Positions 50,441 through 60,766 of a stretch of DNA of 64,000 bases are shown piece by piece (the first letter of the stretch is position 1; every line of letters starts with the position of its first letter). Source of the DNA: Rhodococcus rhodnii NBRC 100604 (GTDB lineage Bacteria > Actinomycetota > Actinomycetes > Mycobacteriales > Mycobacteriaceae); assembly GCF_001894925.1 (NCBI RefSeq), contig NZ_BCXD01000003.1, forward strand, positions 124,001-188,000, written 5' to 3'. A model generated the notes under the pieces. It saw nothing but the letters and a program-made list of their open reading frames with translations. It searched no databases and was not told the origin of the DNA. Made by a program: the position numbers and the translations under genes.

Positions 50441-52993
50441 TCCCTGGCCGAACGACATGTCCGGCAGGTACGCGCGGCCCACGGCGTTGCCGATGCTCGG
50501 CAACGCCGCCGGGTCCGGGTACGCGAGGTACAGCGACTCGTAGCGGGGCTTGAACTTCGCCTTGAACGCGAGCAGCGACCGGAACCCGTAGACGGGTTCG
50601 AGGGTCCGGCCGAGCAGATCGAGGACGCCGCCGAGCACCGACGTGAGCGCGCCCGAGTCCGCGCCGCGCTCCGCGTCCGGCTCGTCCTCGATCTTGGCGA
50701 GCGGTGCACCCGACAGGCTCACGAACTCGTACCCCTCGCGTTCGAGGTCGAGCGCCGCCGACGCGATGAGGAACTCCATCGCGGGACGGAAGCCGTCGGC
50801 GCGGCGCCGCATGAAGTCGAGCGTCCATCCCACGATCTCGCCGTCGCGGTACACCGGCAGCCACGAGGTGACGCCGTGGACGGTGCGGTCGGCGTCGACG
50901 GCGAGCAGGCACCGCACCTGCGGGTCGTCGATCTCGTCGATACCGCCGAGCGTGAACCCCATCTCGGGCATGTCCTTGTCGGCGACCCATTCCTCCGAGA
51001 TCGCGGTGATCTGGTCGGTGAGCGCGAGCGGCGCCGACGGGAAACGGACCCACTCGGCCGCGATGCCCTGTTTGCGCGCCTTGTTCAGCGCCGTCCTGAT
51101 GTCCTGGAAGCGCTTGCCGGTGAACGCGATCGACCCGAGATCGAGGACCGTCTCCTCCGCGACCCGGATCGCACCCCACCCGAGGCCCGCTGCGGCGGCG
51201 CGCGTCTCCTCGGTGACCGAGTAGAAGCACGGCGTCCATCCGTTCGCCGCGGCGAACTCCGCGAAATGCACGATCGACGACCGCAGGCGGTCGGGTGGCC
51301 CGACAGGATCGCCTGTCGTGAGGGCGACGCCGCCGATCACGCGGTACGCGACGTAGGAGCGGCCGTCGGGGCCGAACCAGTAGCTGTTGCCGTCCCAGGT
51401 CGTCATCCACGCCAGCGGGCTGCCGGTCGAGGAGCTCAGCAGCTCGCGGGCGCGCTGCGAGTCGGTGTCGCTGCCCGCGGCCGGCGACAGGAACGTCGCG
51501 AGGACCAGCACGCAGGCGAGGACCCAGAACACGACGCCGGTCCACTCGTAGAGGAACGTCGCGACGACCGACACCGGCAGCACCGACGGATCGAGCCACT
51601 GCAGATAGACGGGTGGCACGAACTGCTCGAAGACGTGGCCGAGCAGCGTCGCGGCACCCGGCGGCCGGTCGAAGCCGTCGCGGTCCAGAAGCGCCCCGAG
51701 CACGTACACCGAGGCGAGGGCGAGCGCCACGAGCGCGATCCGCGTCCAGAACCGCCGGTAGGTGCCGCGCGGCGCACGGACGTCGAACCAGCGCCGGGTG
51801 GAGAGCAGGATGGCGAGGACGACGGCGGGCACCAGGAACGGGGCGAAGGTGCGGTAGAGGTTCGGATCGTCGAGCCCGTAGAACAGCGTCGAGCGGTCGG
51901 TCGCGGACACGTAGCGGACGAGGTAGTTGCCCAGGGAGGCCGCCAGCAGCACCAGTTGCGCGACGGCGGTGGCCCACCACGCGAAGCGCCTGCCGCGGCG
52001 CAGCCCGTCGGCGAGCGCGACGACGAACAACGGCGGAAGGATCGACAGCAGCGTCGGGCCGATCCCCGAGAACCGAAGCTCGAGCAACCCGCGACGGCAG
52101 TCCGGATCGGTCGCCGACGCCACGCACAACTCGCGCACCTCGGGCGCCGTCCACATCGTGCTGCGCACCATCTCGCTCAGCACGGCCAGCGGCCCGACGG
52201 CATCCGGCGAGAGCGCGGCGACGACCGGCCCGAGTGCGCCCGCCGCAACGACGATCGCGACGAGCACCCGGCCCTCGCGCCGCGTGCCCGAGATCCGCGG
52301 CCCGCGCGCGGAACGGCCCACGAGCCACACGCCCACCACGAGCCCGACGACGGCCGCGAGCACCCGGAAGACGTCCTGCAGTTGCCCGCCGAACAGCGCG
52401 AGCGTGAGCGTGAACGCGAGGACGGCGACCCGGATCCGGCGCCGCCACAGGGTTCCCATGTGCGCGGTGGCCGCCATGAGCGCACCGAGGATCCACGGCC
52501 CGGGGCCGATGGCGACGCCGAGGTGCAGCCGGAACCCCCAGCTCTCGTCGAGCAGCCGCATCGCGCCGGCGAACCCGAGCGTGAGCAGGGCGCCGAGCAC
52601 CTGGGACACGAGTGCTGCGACCGCGAACCTGCCCGACCCGATCCGGCGTTCGACGGGAACCGCGACGGCGAGCACGAGAATCGTCGCCACGACGTACGCG
52701 AGCAGCCCGTGCGCCCACAGCCCCGACGTGACGACCACCCACAGGTGCCCGTGTTCGACCGGGCCGACACCGAGCCCGACGCGCGGTGCGAGCCAGTGCG
52801 ACGGGCCGTGCAGGACCGACCCGGAGACGACGGCCGCCACCCAGAGGGCGACGAGGAACGCGAGCGAGACCGGTGCGCGCCCCAGCGCCGCGACGACACG
52901 TCGCGCGCGGACGGTGACCTGCGCCAACGCCGCCGGGACCGCGTCCGGAATCGCCTCGTCGCGAGGACGATCGCCCTTCGTTCCTGCGCTCAC
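50402..52993 (-). CDS. DUF2156 (MprF-like) membrane protein with pseudo-rhomboid N-terminus
   Basis: The 863-residue protein has an N-terminal membrane half. Its first six helices recall a rhomboid core (HGHLWVVVTSGLWAHGLLAY, RIGSGRFAVAALVSQVLGAL) but no GxSG serine is seen. More helices follow up to about residue 480. The C-terminal half is a DUF2156 acyltransferase domain (WDGNSYWFGPDGRSYVAYRV, GGVALTTGDPVGPP, TGKRFQDIRTALNKARKQGI and LLAFKAKFKPRYESLYLAYP), as in MprF, which transfers lysine or alanine from tRNA to phosphatidylglycerol. GTG 52993 is chosen; an upstream ATG adds 16 unsupported residues. It overlaps the ATPase gene end by 39 bp. Confidence 0.82.
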   Translation of the reverse strand: MSAGTKGDRPRDEAIPDAVPAALAQVTVRARRVVAALGRAPVSLAFLVALWVAAVVSGSVLHGPSHWLAPRVGLGVGPVEHGHLWVVVTSGLWAHGLLAYVVATILVLAVAVPVERRIGSGRFAVAALVSQVLGALLTLGFAGAMRLLDESWGFRLHLGVAIGPGPWILGALMAATAHMGTLWRRRIRVAVLAFTLTLALFGGQLQDVFRVLAAVVGLVVGVWLVGRSARGPRISGTRREGRVLVAIVVAAGALGPVVAALSPDAVGPLAVLSEMVRSTMWTAPEVRELCVASATDPDCRRGLLELRFSGIGPTLLSILPPLFVVALADGLRRGRRFAWWATAVAQLVLLAASLGNYLVRYVSATDRSTLFYGLDDPNLYRTFAPFLVPAVVLAILLSTRRWFDVRAPRGTYRRFWTRIALVALALASVYVLGALLDRDGFDRPPGAATLLGHVFEQFVPPVYLQWLDPSVLPVSVVATFLYEWTGVVFWVLACVLVLATFLSPAAGSDTDSQRARELLSSSTGSPLAWMTTWDGNSYWFGPDGRSYVAYRVIGGVALTTGDPVGPPDRLRSSIVHFAEFAAANGWTPCFYSVTEETRAAAAGLGWGAIRVAEETVLDLGSIAFTGKRFQDIRTALNKARKQGIAAEWVRFPSAPLALTDQITAISEEWVADKDMPEMGFTLGGIDEIDDPQVRCLLAVDADRTVHGVTSWLPVYRDGEIVGWTLDFMRRRADGFRPAMEFLIASAALDLEREGYEFVSLSGAPLAKIEDEPDAERGADSGALTSVLGGVLDLLGRTLEPVYGFRSLLAFKAKFKPRYESLYLAYPDPAALPSIGNAVGRAYLPDMSFGQGLRLVRSVVGGRR

Positions 52994-53121
52994 GGCGCGA
53001 GCGTAGTACGCGCGCAGGCATGTCGCGGGAAAGAAGCACACGAGAAACGGGCCTTCGCGGGCCGCCTATGCGGGCGAAGTGGAGTCCGACGTGACGATTA
53101 CCACAAGACGACCTGGGCTTT

Positions 53122-53138
53122 TACTACCAGGGGTAGTA
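53122..53138. promoter_or_regulatory. BlaI-type operator
   Basis: TACTACC-AGG-GGTAGTA has perfect 7-bp arms. TACTAC/GTAGTA half sites are those bound by mycobacterial BlaI. It lies 35 bp before the blaI-like start, in the AT-richer gap 53042-53172, and indicates autoregulation. Confidence 0.85.
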
Positions 53139-53172
53139 CGACGCAGGCCGCAGACGTACGTAGAATCGCTGC

Positions 53173-53601
53173 ATGGCTGGACTAGGCGAACTCGAACGTG
53201 CGGTGATGGACCATCTCTGGGAGTCCTCGGAGCCCCAGACGGTGCGGCAGGTGCACGAGGCACTCTCGGCGCGCCGCGAACTCGCGTACACGACCGTCAT
53301 GACGGTGCTGCAGCGACTCGCGAAGAAGGACCTCGTCGTCCAGCGTCGCGACGACCGCGCGCACCGGTACCTCCCCGTGCACCGCCGCGAGGAACTCGTC
53401 GCGAGTCTCATGGTCGACGCACTGCAGCAGGCGGACCGTTCGGGCTCGCGGCAGGCGGCCCTCGTCCACTTCGTCGAGCAGGTCGGTGCCGACGAGGCCG
53501 CGGCCCTGCGCGAGGCGCTCGCGGCCCTCGAGACCCGCGAAACGTCGCGGCCCTCGATCCGTGCCGTGCCCGACGGCGATCCGTCTCGACGCGTGAGCTG
53601 A
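53173..53601 (+). CDS. blaI: BlaI/MecI/CopY-family repressor
   Basis: The 142-residue winged-helix repressor has LGELERAVMDHLWESSEPQT, the recognition region LAYTTVMTVLQRLAKKDLVV and RDDRAHRYLPVHRREELVAS, typical of BlaI. The C-terminal dimerisation region contains LVDALQQADRSGSRQAALVHF-like helices. In mycobacteria BlaI controls beta-lactamase and respiratory genes and is paired with a membrane metalloprotease, as here. A TACTAC operator lies 35 bp upstream. The usual cleavage site cannot be fixed from sequence. Confidence 0.92.
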   Translation: MAGLGELERAVMDHLWESSEPQTVRQVHEALSARRELAYTTVMTVLQRLAKKDLVVQRRDDRAHRYLPVHRREELVASLMVDALQQADRSGSRQAALVHFVEQVGADEAAALREALAALETRETSRPSIRAVPDGDPSRRVS

Positions 53602-53668
53602 CCTACTCGTCCACTCGGCCCGACCGTCTCGTCGCCACAGCGGGACGCTCGTGCATGATGGGGGTGCC

Positions 53669-54655
53669 ATGAACACGACTGCGTTGGTCTTCGGACTGCT
53701 CGCGCTGCTGCTCGCCGGCCCCGTTCCCGCGCTGCTGGCACGCGCGTCCTGGCCGCACCGCACACCGCGGGCGGCCCTCGTGTTGTGGCAGGCCGTCGCA
53801 CTGGCCGCCGTGCTCTCCGCGTTCAGCGCCGGGCTCGCGATCGCCAGCCAGCTCCTCGTTCCCGGTCCCGACGGCCGCCCGACCACAGCGCCGCTCGCCG
53901 AGATCGACGCACTCGGCCTCCCCCTGTGGATCACCTACGTCACCGTCTTCGCGCTGACCCTGCTCATCGGTGCGCGGCTGATGTTCTCGATCGTCCGCGT
54001 CGGGGTGCGCACGCGCCGCCGCCGCGCCCGCCACCGCACCCTCGTCGACATCCTCGATCGCTGCGACACGAGCGAGATCACCGATCACACCCACGCGGCC
54101 GAGGTACTCGCCCACACGCCGGATCTGCGGGTGCTCGATCTCGCCGATCCCATCGCCTACTGCCTGCCGGGGCTCCGGCAGCGCGTCGTCCTCAGCCAGG
54201 GCACGCTCGCGAACCTCTCGCACGACGAACTGCGCGCGATCCTCACTCACGAGCGCTCCCATCTGCGTGCCCGCCACGATCTCGTCCTCGAGGCGTTCAC
54301 CGCCGTGAACGACGCCTTCCCCCGCTTCGTCCGCAGCCGCTCCGCGCTCGGCGCCGTCCAGATGCTCGTCGAGATGCTCGCGGACGATCAGGCCGTCCGC
54401 GCGACGGGTCCCACCCACCTCGCGCGGGCCCTCGTCACGTGCTCGTCGGCGGCGGCGCCGCGCGGCGCGATGGCCGCGGGCGGACCGACCACGCTGCTGC
54501 GCATCCAGCGACTGGCGGGCGCCGAACGCGACACCCGTGCCCTCTCGCTCGCGGCGTACGCGGCATCGGCCGCGATCCTCGTCGTCCCCACGATCGCCGT
54601 CGCCGTTCCGTGGCTCACCGAACTCGGCCGGCTGTTCCGCGCCGGCGGACTCTGA
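53669..54655 (+). CDS. M56-family membrane metalloprotease (BlaR-like)
   Basis: The 328-residue integral membrane protein has four helices (including LVFGLLALLLAGPVPALLAR and LWITYVTVFALTLLIGARLM) and the zinc protease motif in LRAILTHERSHLRARHDLVL (HExxH). It also has DLADPIAYCLPGLRQRVVLS, a feature of M56 peptidases. The extracellular beta-lactam sensor domain of BlaR1 is absent, so the activating signal is unknown. It follows blaI by 67 bp and is expected to cleave it. ATG 53669 is chosen. Confidence 0.92.
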   Translation: MNTTALVFGLLALLLAGPVPALLARASWPHRTPRAALVLWQAVALAAVLSAFSAGLAIASQLLVPGPDGRPTTAPLAEIDALGLPLWITYVTVFALTLLIGARLMFSIVRVGVRTRRRRARHRTLVDILDRCDTSEITDHTHAAEVLAHTPDLRVLDLADPIAYCLPGLRQRVVLSQGTLANLSHDELRAILTHERSHLRARHDLVLEAFTAVNDAFPRFVRSRSALGAVQMLVEMLADDQAVRATGPTHLARALVTCSSAAAPRGAMAAGGPTTLLRIQRLAGAERDTRALSLAAYAASAAILVVPTIAVAVPWLTELGRLFRAGGL

Positions 54656-54820
54656 CGCCCACTCCCGCGAATCCCCGGCCACCACGCGCGTGAAGCGCGC
54701 GGTGGCCGTGTGCCATGCTCCCCGAGAGAGTTTCGCGGCTCGCCGCACGCCGTGGCGCGCCGCACGCGGCATTTTCGGCAACGTTTCACCTGGCATACTC
54801 CGAGAGGGAAAGCTGTAGGA

Positions 54821-56290
54821 ATGAGCAACGAGACACCCCAGAATCACGGCGGACAGCAGCGTCTCGCGCAGATCGGCGTCACCGGTCTCGCCGTCATGGG
54901 ATCGAACATCGCCCGCAACTTCGCGCGCAACGGCTACACCGTCGCCCTGCACAATCGCTCGATCGGCAAGACCGATGCACTGCTCGATCAGCACGGTGGC
55001 GACGGCGATTTCGTCCGCACCGAATCGATCTCCGAGTTCGTCGGGGCCCTCGAGAAGCCGCGCCGCGTCCTGATCATGGTGAAGGCCGGCGACGCCACCG
55101 ATCAGGTGATCGACGAGCTCGCGGCCGTCATGGACGAGGGCGACATCATCATCGACGGCGGCAACGCCCTGTACACCGACACGATGCGGCGCGAGGCGGC
55201 GATGGCCCAGCGCGGCCTCAACTTCGTCGGTGCAGGAATCTCGGGCGGCGAGGAGGGCGCGCTCAACGGTCCGTCGATCATGCCCGGTGGACCCGCCGTC
55301 TCGTACGAGTCGCTCGGTCCGATGCTCGAGAAGATCTCGGCGCACGTCGACGGCACACCGTGCTGCACCCACGTCGGACCCAACGGTGCCGGCCACTTCG
55401 TCAAGATGGTCCACAACGGCATCGAGTACGCCGACATGCAGCTCATCGGCGAGGCCTACAACCTGCTGCGCAACACGCTCGGGCTCGGCACCGACCGCAT
55501 CGCGGACATCTTCGCGGAGTGGAACGGCGGCGAGCTCGAGAGCTACCTCATCGAGATCACCGCGGAAGTTCTGCGCCAGAAGGACGCCGCCGGCACACCG
55601 CTCGTCGACGTCATCGTCGATGCGGCCGAGCAGAAGGGCACCGGCCGGTGGACGGTGAAGTCGGCGCTCGATCTCGGTGTCCCCGTGACCGGCATCGCCG
55701 AGGCCGTGTTCGCGCGGGCCCTGTCGGGTCATCGCGAGCAGCGCGCGGCGGCGCGGGGCCTCGAGTCCGGCACCCTCGCGGCGCCGCCGACCGACGTCGA
55801 CCAGTTCACCGAGGACATCCGGCGCGCGCTCTACGCGTCGAAGATCGTCGCGTACGCGCAGGGCTTCGATCAGATCCGCGCGGGCAGCGTCGAATACGAC
55901 TGGAACATCGCGCCCGGCGACATGGCGACGATCTGGCGCGGTGGCTGCATCATCCGCGCGCGGTTCCTCAACCGCATCAAGGAGGCCTACGAGCGGAACC
56001 CGGAGCTGACGACGCTCGTCGTCGAGCCCTACTTCCGCGACGCGATCGCCGACGGCATCGACAGCTGGCGCCGGGTGGTCTCCGTCGCGACGACACTCGG
56101 CGTCCCCGTCCCCGCGTTCGCGTCGTCGCTGTCGTACTACGACGGACTGCGCGCGGACCGGCTCCCCGCAGCGCTGACGCAGGCTCAGCGCGACTACTTC
56201 GGCGCCCACACCTACGAGCGCGTCGACGCCGAGCCGGGCGCGAAGTTCCACACGCTCTGGAGCGGCGACCGCAGCGAAGTCCGGGCCTGA
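54821..56290 (+). CDS. gnd: 6-phosphogluconate dehydrogenase (decarboxylating)
   Basis: The 489-residue oxidative pentose phosphate enzyme converts 6-phosphogluconate to ribulose 5-phosphate with NADP. It has the coenzyme motif GVTGLAVMGSNIARNFARNG, NFVGAGISGGEEGALNGPSI with MPGG (substrate loop), the catalytic lysine in HFVKMVHNGIEYADMQLIGE, and the long-form C-terminus with PAALTQAQRDYFGAHTYERV, which makes it the GndA class. ATG 54821 follows a weak GTAGGA site. The DMT transporter gene begins 12 bp after its stop. Confidence 0.96.
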   Translation: MSNETPQNHGGQQRLAQIGVTGLAVMGSNIARNFARNGYTVALHNRSIGKTDALLDQHGGDGDFVRTESISEFVGALEKPRRVLIMVKAGDATDQVIDELAAVMDEGDIIIDGGNALYTDTMRREAAMAQRGLNFVGAGISGGEEGALNGPSIMPGGPAVSYESLGPMLEKISAHVDGTPCCTHVGPNGAGHFVKMVHNGIEYADMQLIGEAYNLLRNTLGLGTDRIADIFAEWNGGELESYLIEITAEVLRQKDAAGTPLVDVIVDAAEQKGTGRWTVKSALDLGVPVTGIAEAVFARALSGHREQRAAARGLESGTLAAPPTDVDQFTEDIRRALYASKIVAYAQGFDQIRAGSVEYDWNIAPGDMATIWRGGCIIRARFLNRIKEAYERNPELTTLVVEPYFRDAIADGIDSWRRVVSVATTLGVPVPAFASSLSYYDGLRADRLPAALTQAQRDYFGAHTYERVDAEPGAKFHTLWSGDRSEVRA

Positions 56291-56301
56291 CGGACCCCGC
56301 C

Positions 56302-57174
56302 GTGCTGTCGGTCGCGTGCGCCGTCGTCGCCGCGCTGCTGTTCGCGATCGCCTCGGTCGCCCAGCAGCGCGAGGCGGCGAGCGCCGCGGCCGCGTCGGGC
56401 GAAGCGAACCTGCTGCGGACGCTGATCCGCAGCCCGCGGTGGTGGGCGGGTCTCGCCGGTGACGGCGGCGGCTATCTGTTCCAGGCCGCCGCCCTCGCGT
56501 TCGGGTCGGTTCTCGTCGTGCAGCCGCTGCTCACCGCCTCCCTGCTGTTCGCGTTGCCGCTGTCGGCGTGGTTCGCGCGCACGCCCGTCGGCCGGACGGC
56601 GTGGCTGCTCGCGGGCACCCTCGCCGTCGCGCTCGCGGTGTTCCTCGTCGTCGGTGATCCGACCGAACAGCAACGCGATCCGGGCTTTCCGCAGTGGGCG
56701 CCCGCGCTCGCCGTCGTCGGCGTCGTGGTCGTCGCGGCCTGCGCCGCGGGCCTGGCCCCGCTCGCGCCCCGTGTGCGGGCACTCGGCTTCGGCGTCGCGT
56801 GCGGCACCCTCTACGGCGTCGCGGCGGCCCTGACGAAGCACGTCGTCGACCAGTTCGAGCACGGCGTGTTCTCGGCGCTCACCGGATGGCAGACGTGGCT
56901 GCTCGTCGGGTGCGGAGCGGCCGGGGTCTACCTGCAGCAGCGCGCTTTCGCCGCAGGGCCGCTCACCGCGTCGCTGCCCGCCCTCACCATCGCCGAACCC
57001 CTCGCCGCGGTCTTCCTCGGCGTGACCGTGCTCGGCGAGCACCTGCACACCGGAACGGCGGGCACCGTGGTCGTCGCGATCGCGATCGTCGTCATGATCG
57101 TCGCGACGGTGGCCCTCTCACGAGCCCGCGCGGAGGTGAGCGTCGGCACACCCCCGGCGGCCCCGGTATCGTAG
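56302..57174 (+). CDS. DMT-superfamily (EamA/DUF4175-like) membrane transporter
   Basis: The 290-residue membrane protein has about nine or ten helices, including LSVACAVVAALLFAIASVAQ, GYLFQAAALAFGSVLVVQPL and LTIAEPLAAVFLGVTVLGEH. The last motif (EPxxAxxxGxxxxGE) is the hallmark of drug/metabolite transporters. The family includes Mg2+ channel-like NIPA proteins as well as EamA exporters, and the substrate is unclear. GTG 56302 is preferred; a CTG overlapping the gnd stop is possible. It lies 12 bp after gnd and 6 bp before guaB1. Confidence 0.8.
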   Translation: MLSVACAVVAALLFAIASVAQQREAASAAAASGEANLLRTLIRSPRWWAGLAGDGGGYLFQAAALAFGSVLVVQPLLTASLLFALPLSAWFARTPVGRTAWLLAGTLAVALAVFLVVGDPTEQQRDPGFPQWAPALAVVGVVVVAACAAGLAPLAPRVRALGFGVACGTLYGVAAALTKHVVDQFEHGVFSALTGWQTWLLVGCGAAGVYLQQRAFAAGPLTASLPALTIAEPLAAVFLGVTVLGEHLHTGTAGTVVVAIAIVVMIVATVALSRARAEVSVGTPPAAPVS

Positions 57175-58617
<1,443 letters not shown>

Positions 58618-58624
58618 CGCTCCG

Positions 58625-59575
58625 ATGACCGACGGGGAGGCGGCACAGGCGACGGCGGCACACGTCGTGCTGGACCGGGAGGAGTGGACGGCGCGACGCG
58701 ACGCCCACGACGCCCGCGCCGCTCGATACACCGAGCCGCACGTGGCGCGGCGCGCCGCCGGAATCCGCCACCCAATCGAGGACTTCCTGTTCACCTACTA
58801 CAGCAACTCGCCGGGCCGGTTGCGCCGGTGGCACCCCGGCCACGGCGTGGCCCTCGCCGACGCCGACGAGTACGCGGAGCGCAGCGGGTACGGGAGGGCC
58901 GGCGGCGGCCTGGTCGCCGTCACCGACGCGACGTTGCGCAAGCGGCTCGATGCCGTGCGGTTCGTCGCCGATCTGCTCGCCGCGACGGCGTCACGTCCCG
59001 CCGTGCTCGGGTGCTTCGGGCTGCACGAGTGGGCGATGGTCTACCGCGCGGGCGTCGGGACGAATCCCGACGTCCGTCACGAGCAGGTGCCGCTGCGCCT
59101 CTCGCGCGCCGACACCGACGCCGTCGTCGAGTCGCTGCCGTTGCGCTGCACGCATTTCGACGCGTTCCGTTTCTTCACTCCCGACGCGGCGCCACGCAAC
59201 GAGCGCACGCTCGTGCGCGAGGACCAGCTCGCCTCGGAGCAGCCGGGCTGCCTGCACGCCGGGATGGACCTCTACAAGTGGGCGTACAAACTCGTGCCGC
59301 TGGTCGACTCCGAACTCGTGATGGACTGCTTCGAGCATGCGCTTGCGACGCGCGAACTCGACATGGCGGCGAGCCCCTACGATCTGCGCGAGTACGGCCG
59401 CGACCCGGTGCGCATCGAGGAGCCCGCGGGCCGCGCGGAGTACGTGCGGCGGCAACAGGAGCTCGCGCGCGACGCGAGCGTCCTGCGGGAGAGGCTGGGT
59501 CAGCGCTGCGCGACGCTGCTCGGTGCGGCGGAGCGTCGCGAGTGCTCGATCACGGCGACCGACAGCAGCGTCTGA
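58625..59575 (+). CDS. Uncharacterised protein often annotated 3-methyladenine DNA glycosylase
   Basis: The 316-residue soluble protein has LDREEWTARRDAHDARAARY, HPIEDFLFTYYSNSPGRLRR with WHPGHG, VLGCFGLHEWAMVYR, and PGCLHAGMDLYKWAYKLVPL. The aromatic and His-rich conservation suggests an enzyme, but no helix-hairpin-helix or AlkA/MPG motif is visible, so the database name found on relatives is doubtful. ATG 58625 lies 8 bp after the guaB1 stop. The 3' end overlaps the convergent lysoplasmalogenase gene by 76 bp. Confidence 0.7.
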   Translation: MTDGEAAQATAAHVVLDREEWTARRDAHDARAARYTEPHVARRAAGIRHPIEDFLFTYYSNSPGRLRRWHPGHGVALADADEYAERSGYGRAGGGLVAVTDATLRKRLDAVRFVADLLAATASRPAVLGCFGLHEWAMVYRAGVGTNPDVRHEQVPLRLSRADTDAVVESLPLRCTHFDAFRFFTPDAAPRNERTLVREDQLASEQPGCLHAGMDLYKWAYKLVPLVDSELVMDCFEHALATRELDMAASPYDLREYGRDPVRIEEPAGRAEYVRRQQELARDASVLRERLGQRCATLLGAAERRECSITATDSSV

Positions 59576-60210
59576 GCGCCGATGTAGGTCGCCATGATCC
59601 ACAACCCCGTCGCGGGCGGGGTGAACCACACCGCGAACGCGTCGAGCGCGATCATCGCGTCCGAGACGAAGAACAGCGCGCCGCCCACGGCACCGGCCCT
59701 GCCGAGACCTGTCGCGAGCACCGCCATCGTCGCGAGGACCACGCCGTACACGAGCGCCGGGACGAGCAGCGAGCCCGCGCCCGCGGCACATCCGGCGACG
59801 AGCGCGACGACCGCGGCGCCGTATCCCGCGACGACGCCGGGGGCGCGGCGCAGCACCGACTCGTGCCGATACGGCGTGAACCCGGCGATGTAGGCCAGCT
59901 GCGCGAGCAGGAAGAACCCGATCATCGTGAGGAACGCGGTGTCGCCGCTCGCGAAATCGGGGGCGACGTCGCCGAGCCACGACAGCGCGAGCCCCGCGAG
60001 CATCCACCGCACGAGCCGGGTGCGGCCTCCGGTCTCGGCCGCGACCATCGCCGCCAGCGCGGGCATGAGCAGCCACTGCGACGCCTCGGCGACCGTCGTC
60101 GCCGACGCGAGCTGCGCCGCCAGGTGGACCCCCGACACCGCGCCGAGTACTCCTGCAGCGATTCGTCCGGCCCGGGTCCGCAGGATTCGGCGTGCACGGC
60201 GTGTGACCAT
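59500..60210 (-). CDS. YhhN/TMEM86-family lysoplasmalogenase
   Basis: The 236-residue membrane protein has eight helices with the family motifs WMLAGLALSWLGDVAPDF, FFLLAQLAYIAGFTPYRHES, GGALFFVSDAMIALDAF and ATYIGAQTLLSVAVIEHSRR. The conserved Asp residues in LGD and SDAMIA form the active site that cleaves the vinyl or ester bond of lysophospholipids. ATG 60210 is preferred to longer upstream starts. Its 3' end lies inside the preceding plus-strand gene. Confidence 0.88.
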   Translation of the reverse strand: MVTRRARRILRTRAGRIAAGVLGAVSGVHLAAQLASATTVAEASQWLLMPALAAMVAAETGGRTRLVRWMLAGLALSWLGDVAPDFASGDTAFLTMIGFFLLAQLAYIAGFTPYRHESVLRRAPGVVAGYGAAVVALVAGCAAGAGSLLVPALVYGVVLATMAVLATGLGRAGAVGGALFFVSDAMIALDAFAVWFTPPATGLWIMATYIGAQTLLSVAVIEHSRRSAAPSSVAQR

Positions 60211-60298
60211 CGTCTCATCGTAGTGAGCATCCCGGTGTCGCGCCCGCACACACCGGGGATCTCCGCACACGCGATCGCAGAGATGCCACAGTGAGGGG

Positions 60299-60766
60299 AT
60301 GAGCACGCACTCGTACTCGCTCACCGTCACGTGGACCGGAGACAGGGGCGACGGGACGACGTCCCTCACCGCCTACGATCGCGACCACGTCGTGTCGGCG
60401 ACGGGCAAACCCGACCTGCCGGGCAGCGCCGACACCGCGTTTCGCGGCGACCCGACCCGCTGGAATCCCGAGGAACTACTCGTCGCGTCGCTGTCCCAGT
60501 GCCACATGCTGTGGTATCTCGGTCTCGCGGCGAGCGCGGGAATCGTCGTCGTCGGATACCGGGACCAGCCCTCGGGCACGATGACCGAACTGCCGGACGG
60601 CGCCGGGCAGTTCGACGACGTGACGCTGCGGCCGGTCGTGACCGTCACCGAGGCGGCCGTGGCCGAACGTGCGCGTGCACTCCACGCCGACGCGCACGAG
60701 AAGTGCTTCATCGCGCGGTCGGTCGCGTTCCCCGTCCACCACGAGCCGACGGTGCTGGTCGCGTGA
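60299..60766 (+). CDS. OsmC/Ohr-family peroxiredoxin-like protein
   Basis: The 155-residue protein has the two redox cysteines of the OsmC fold in LLVASLSQCHMLWYLGLAAS and ARALHADAHEKCFIARSVAF. Such proteins reduce organic hydroperoxides with a dithiol donor. NPEELLVASLSQCH is a strong family marker. ATG 60299 fits the N-terminus. The nucleoside hydrolase GTG overlaps its stop (GTGA), so the two are co-translated. Confidence 0.92.
   Translation: MSTHSYSLTVTWTGDRGDGTTSLTAYDRDHVVSATGKPDLPGSADTAFRGDPTRWNPEELLVASLSQCHMLWYLGLAASAGIVVVGYRDQPSGTMTELPDGAGQFDDVTLRPVVTVTEAAVAERARALHADAHEKCFIARSVAFPVHHEPTVLVA

Noticed and set aside
50271-53039. 922-residue second minus-strand frame
   Set aside because: Arg/Ala/Gly-rich shadow of the DUF2156 gene, with no recognisable motif.
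53603-56251. 882-residue minus-strand frame
   Set aside because: Antisense to the M56 peptidase and gnd genes, with Val/Arg/Asp-rich low-complexity composition and no domain.
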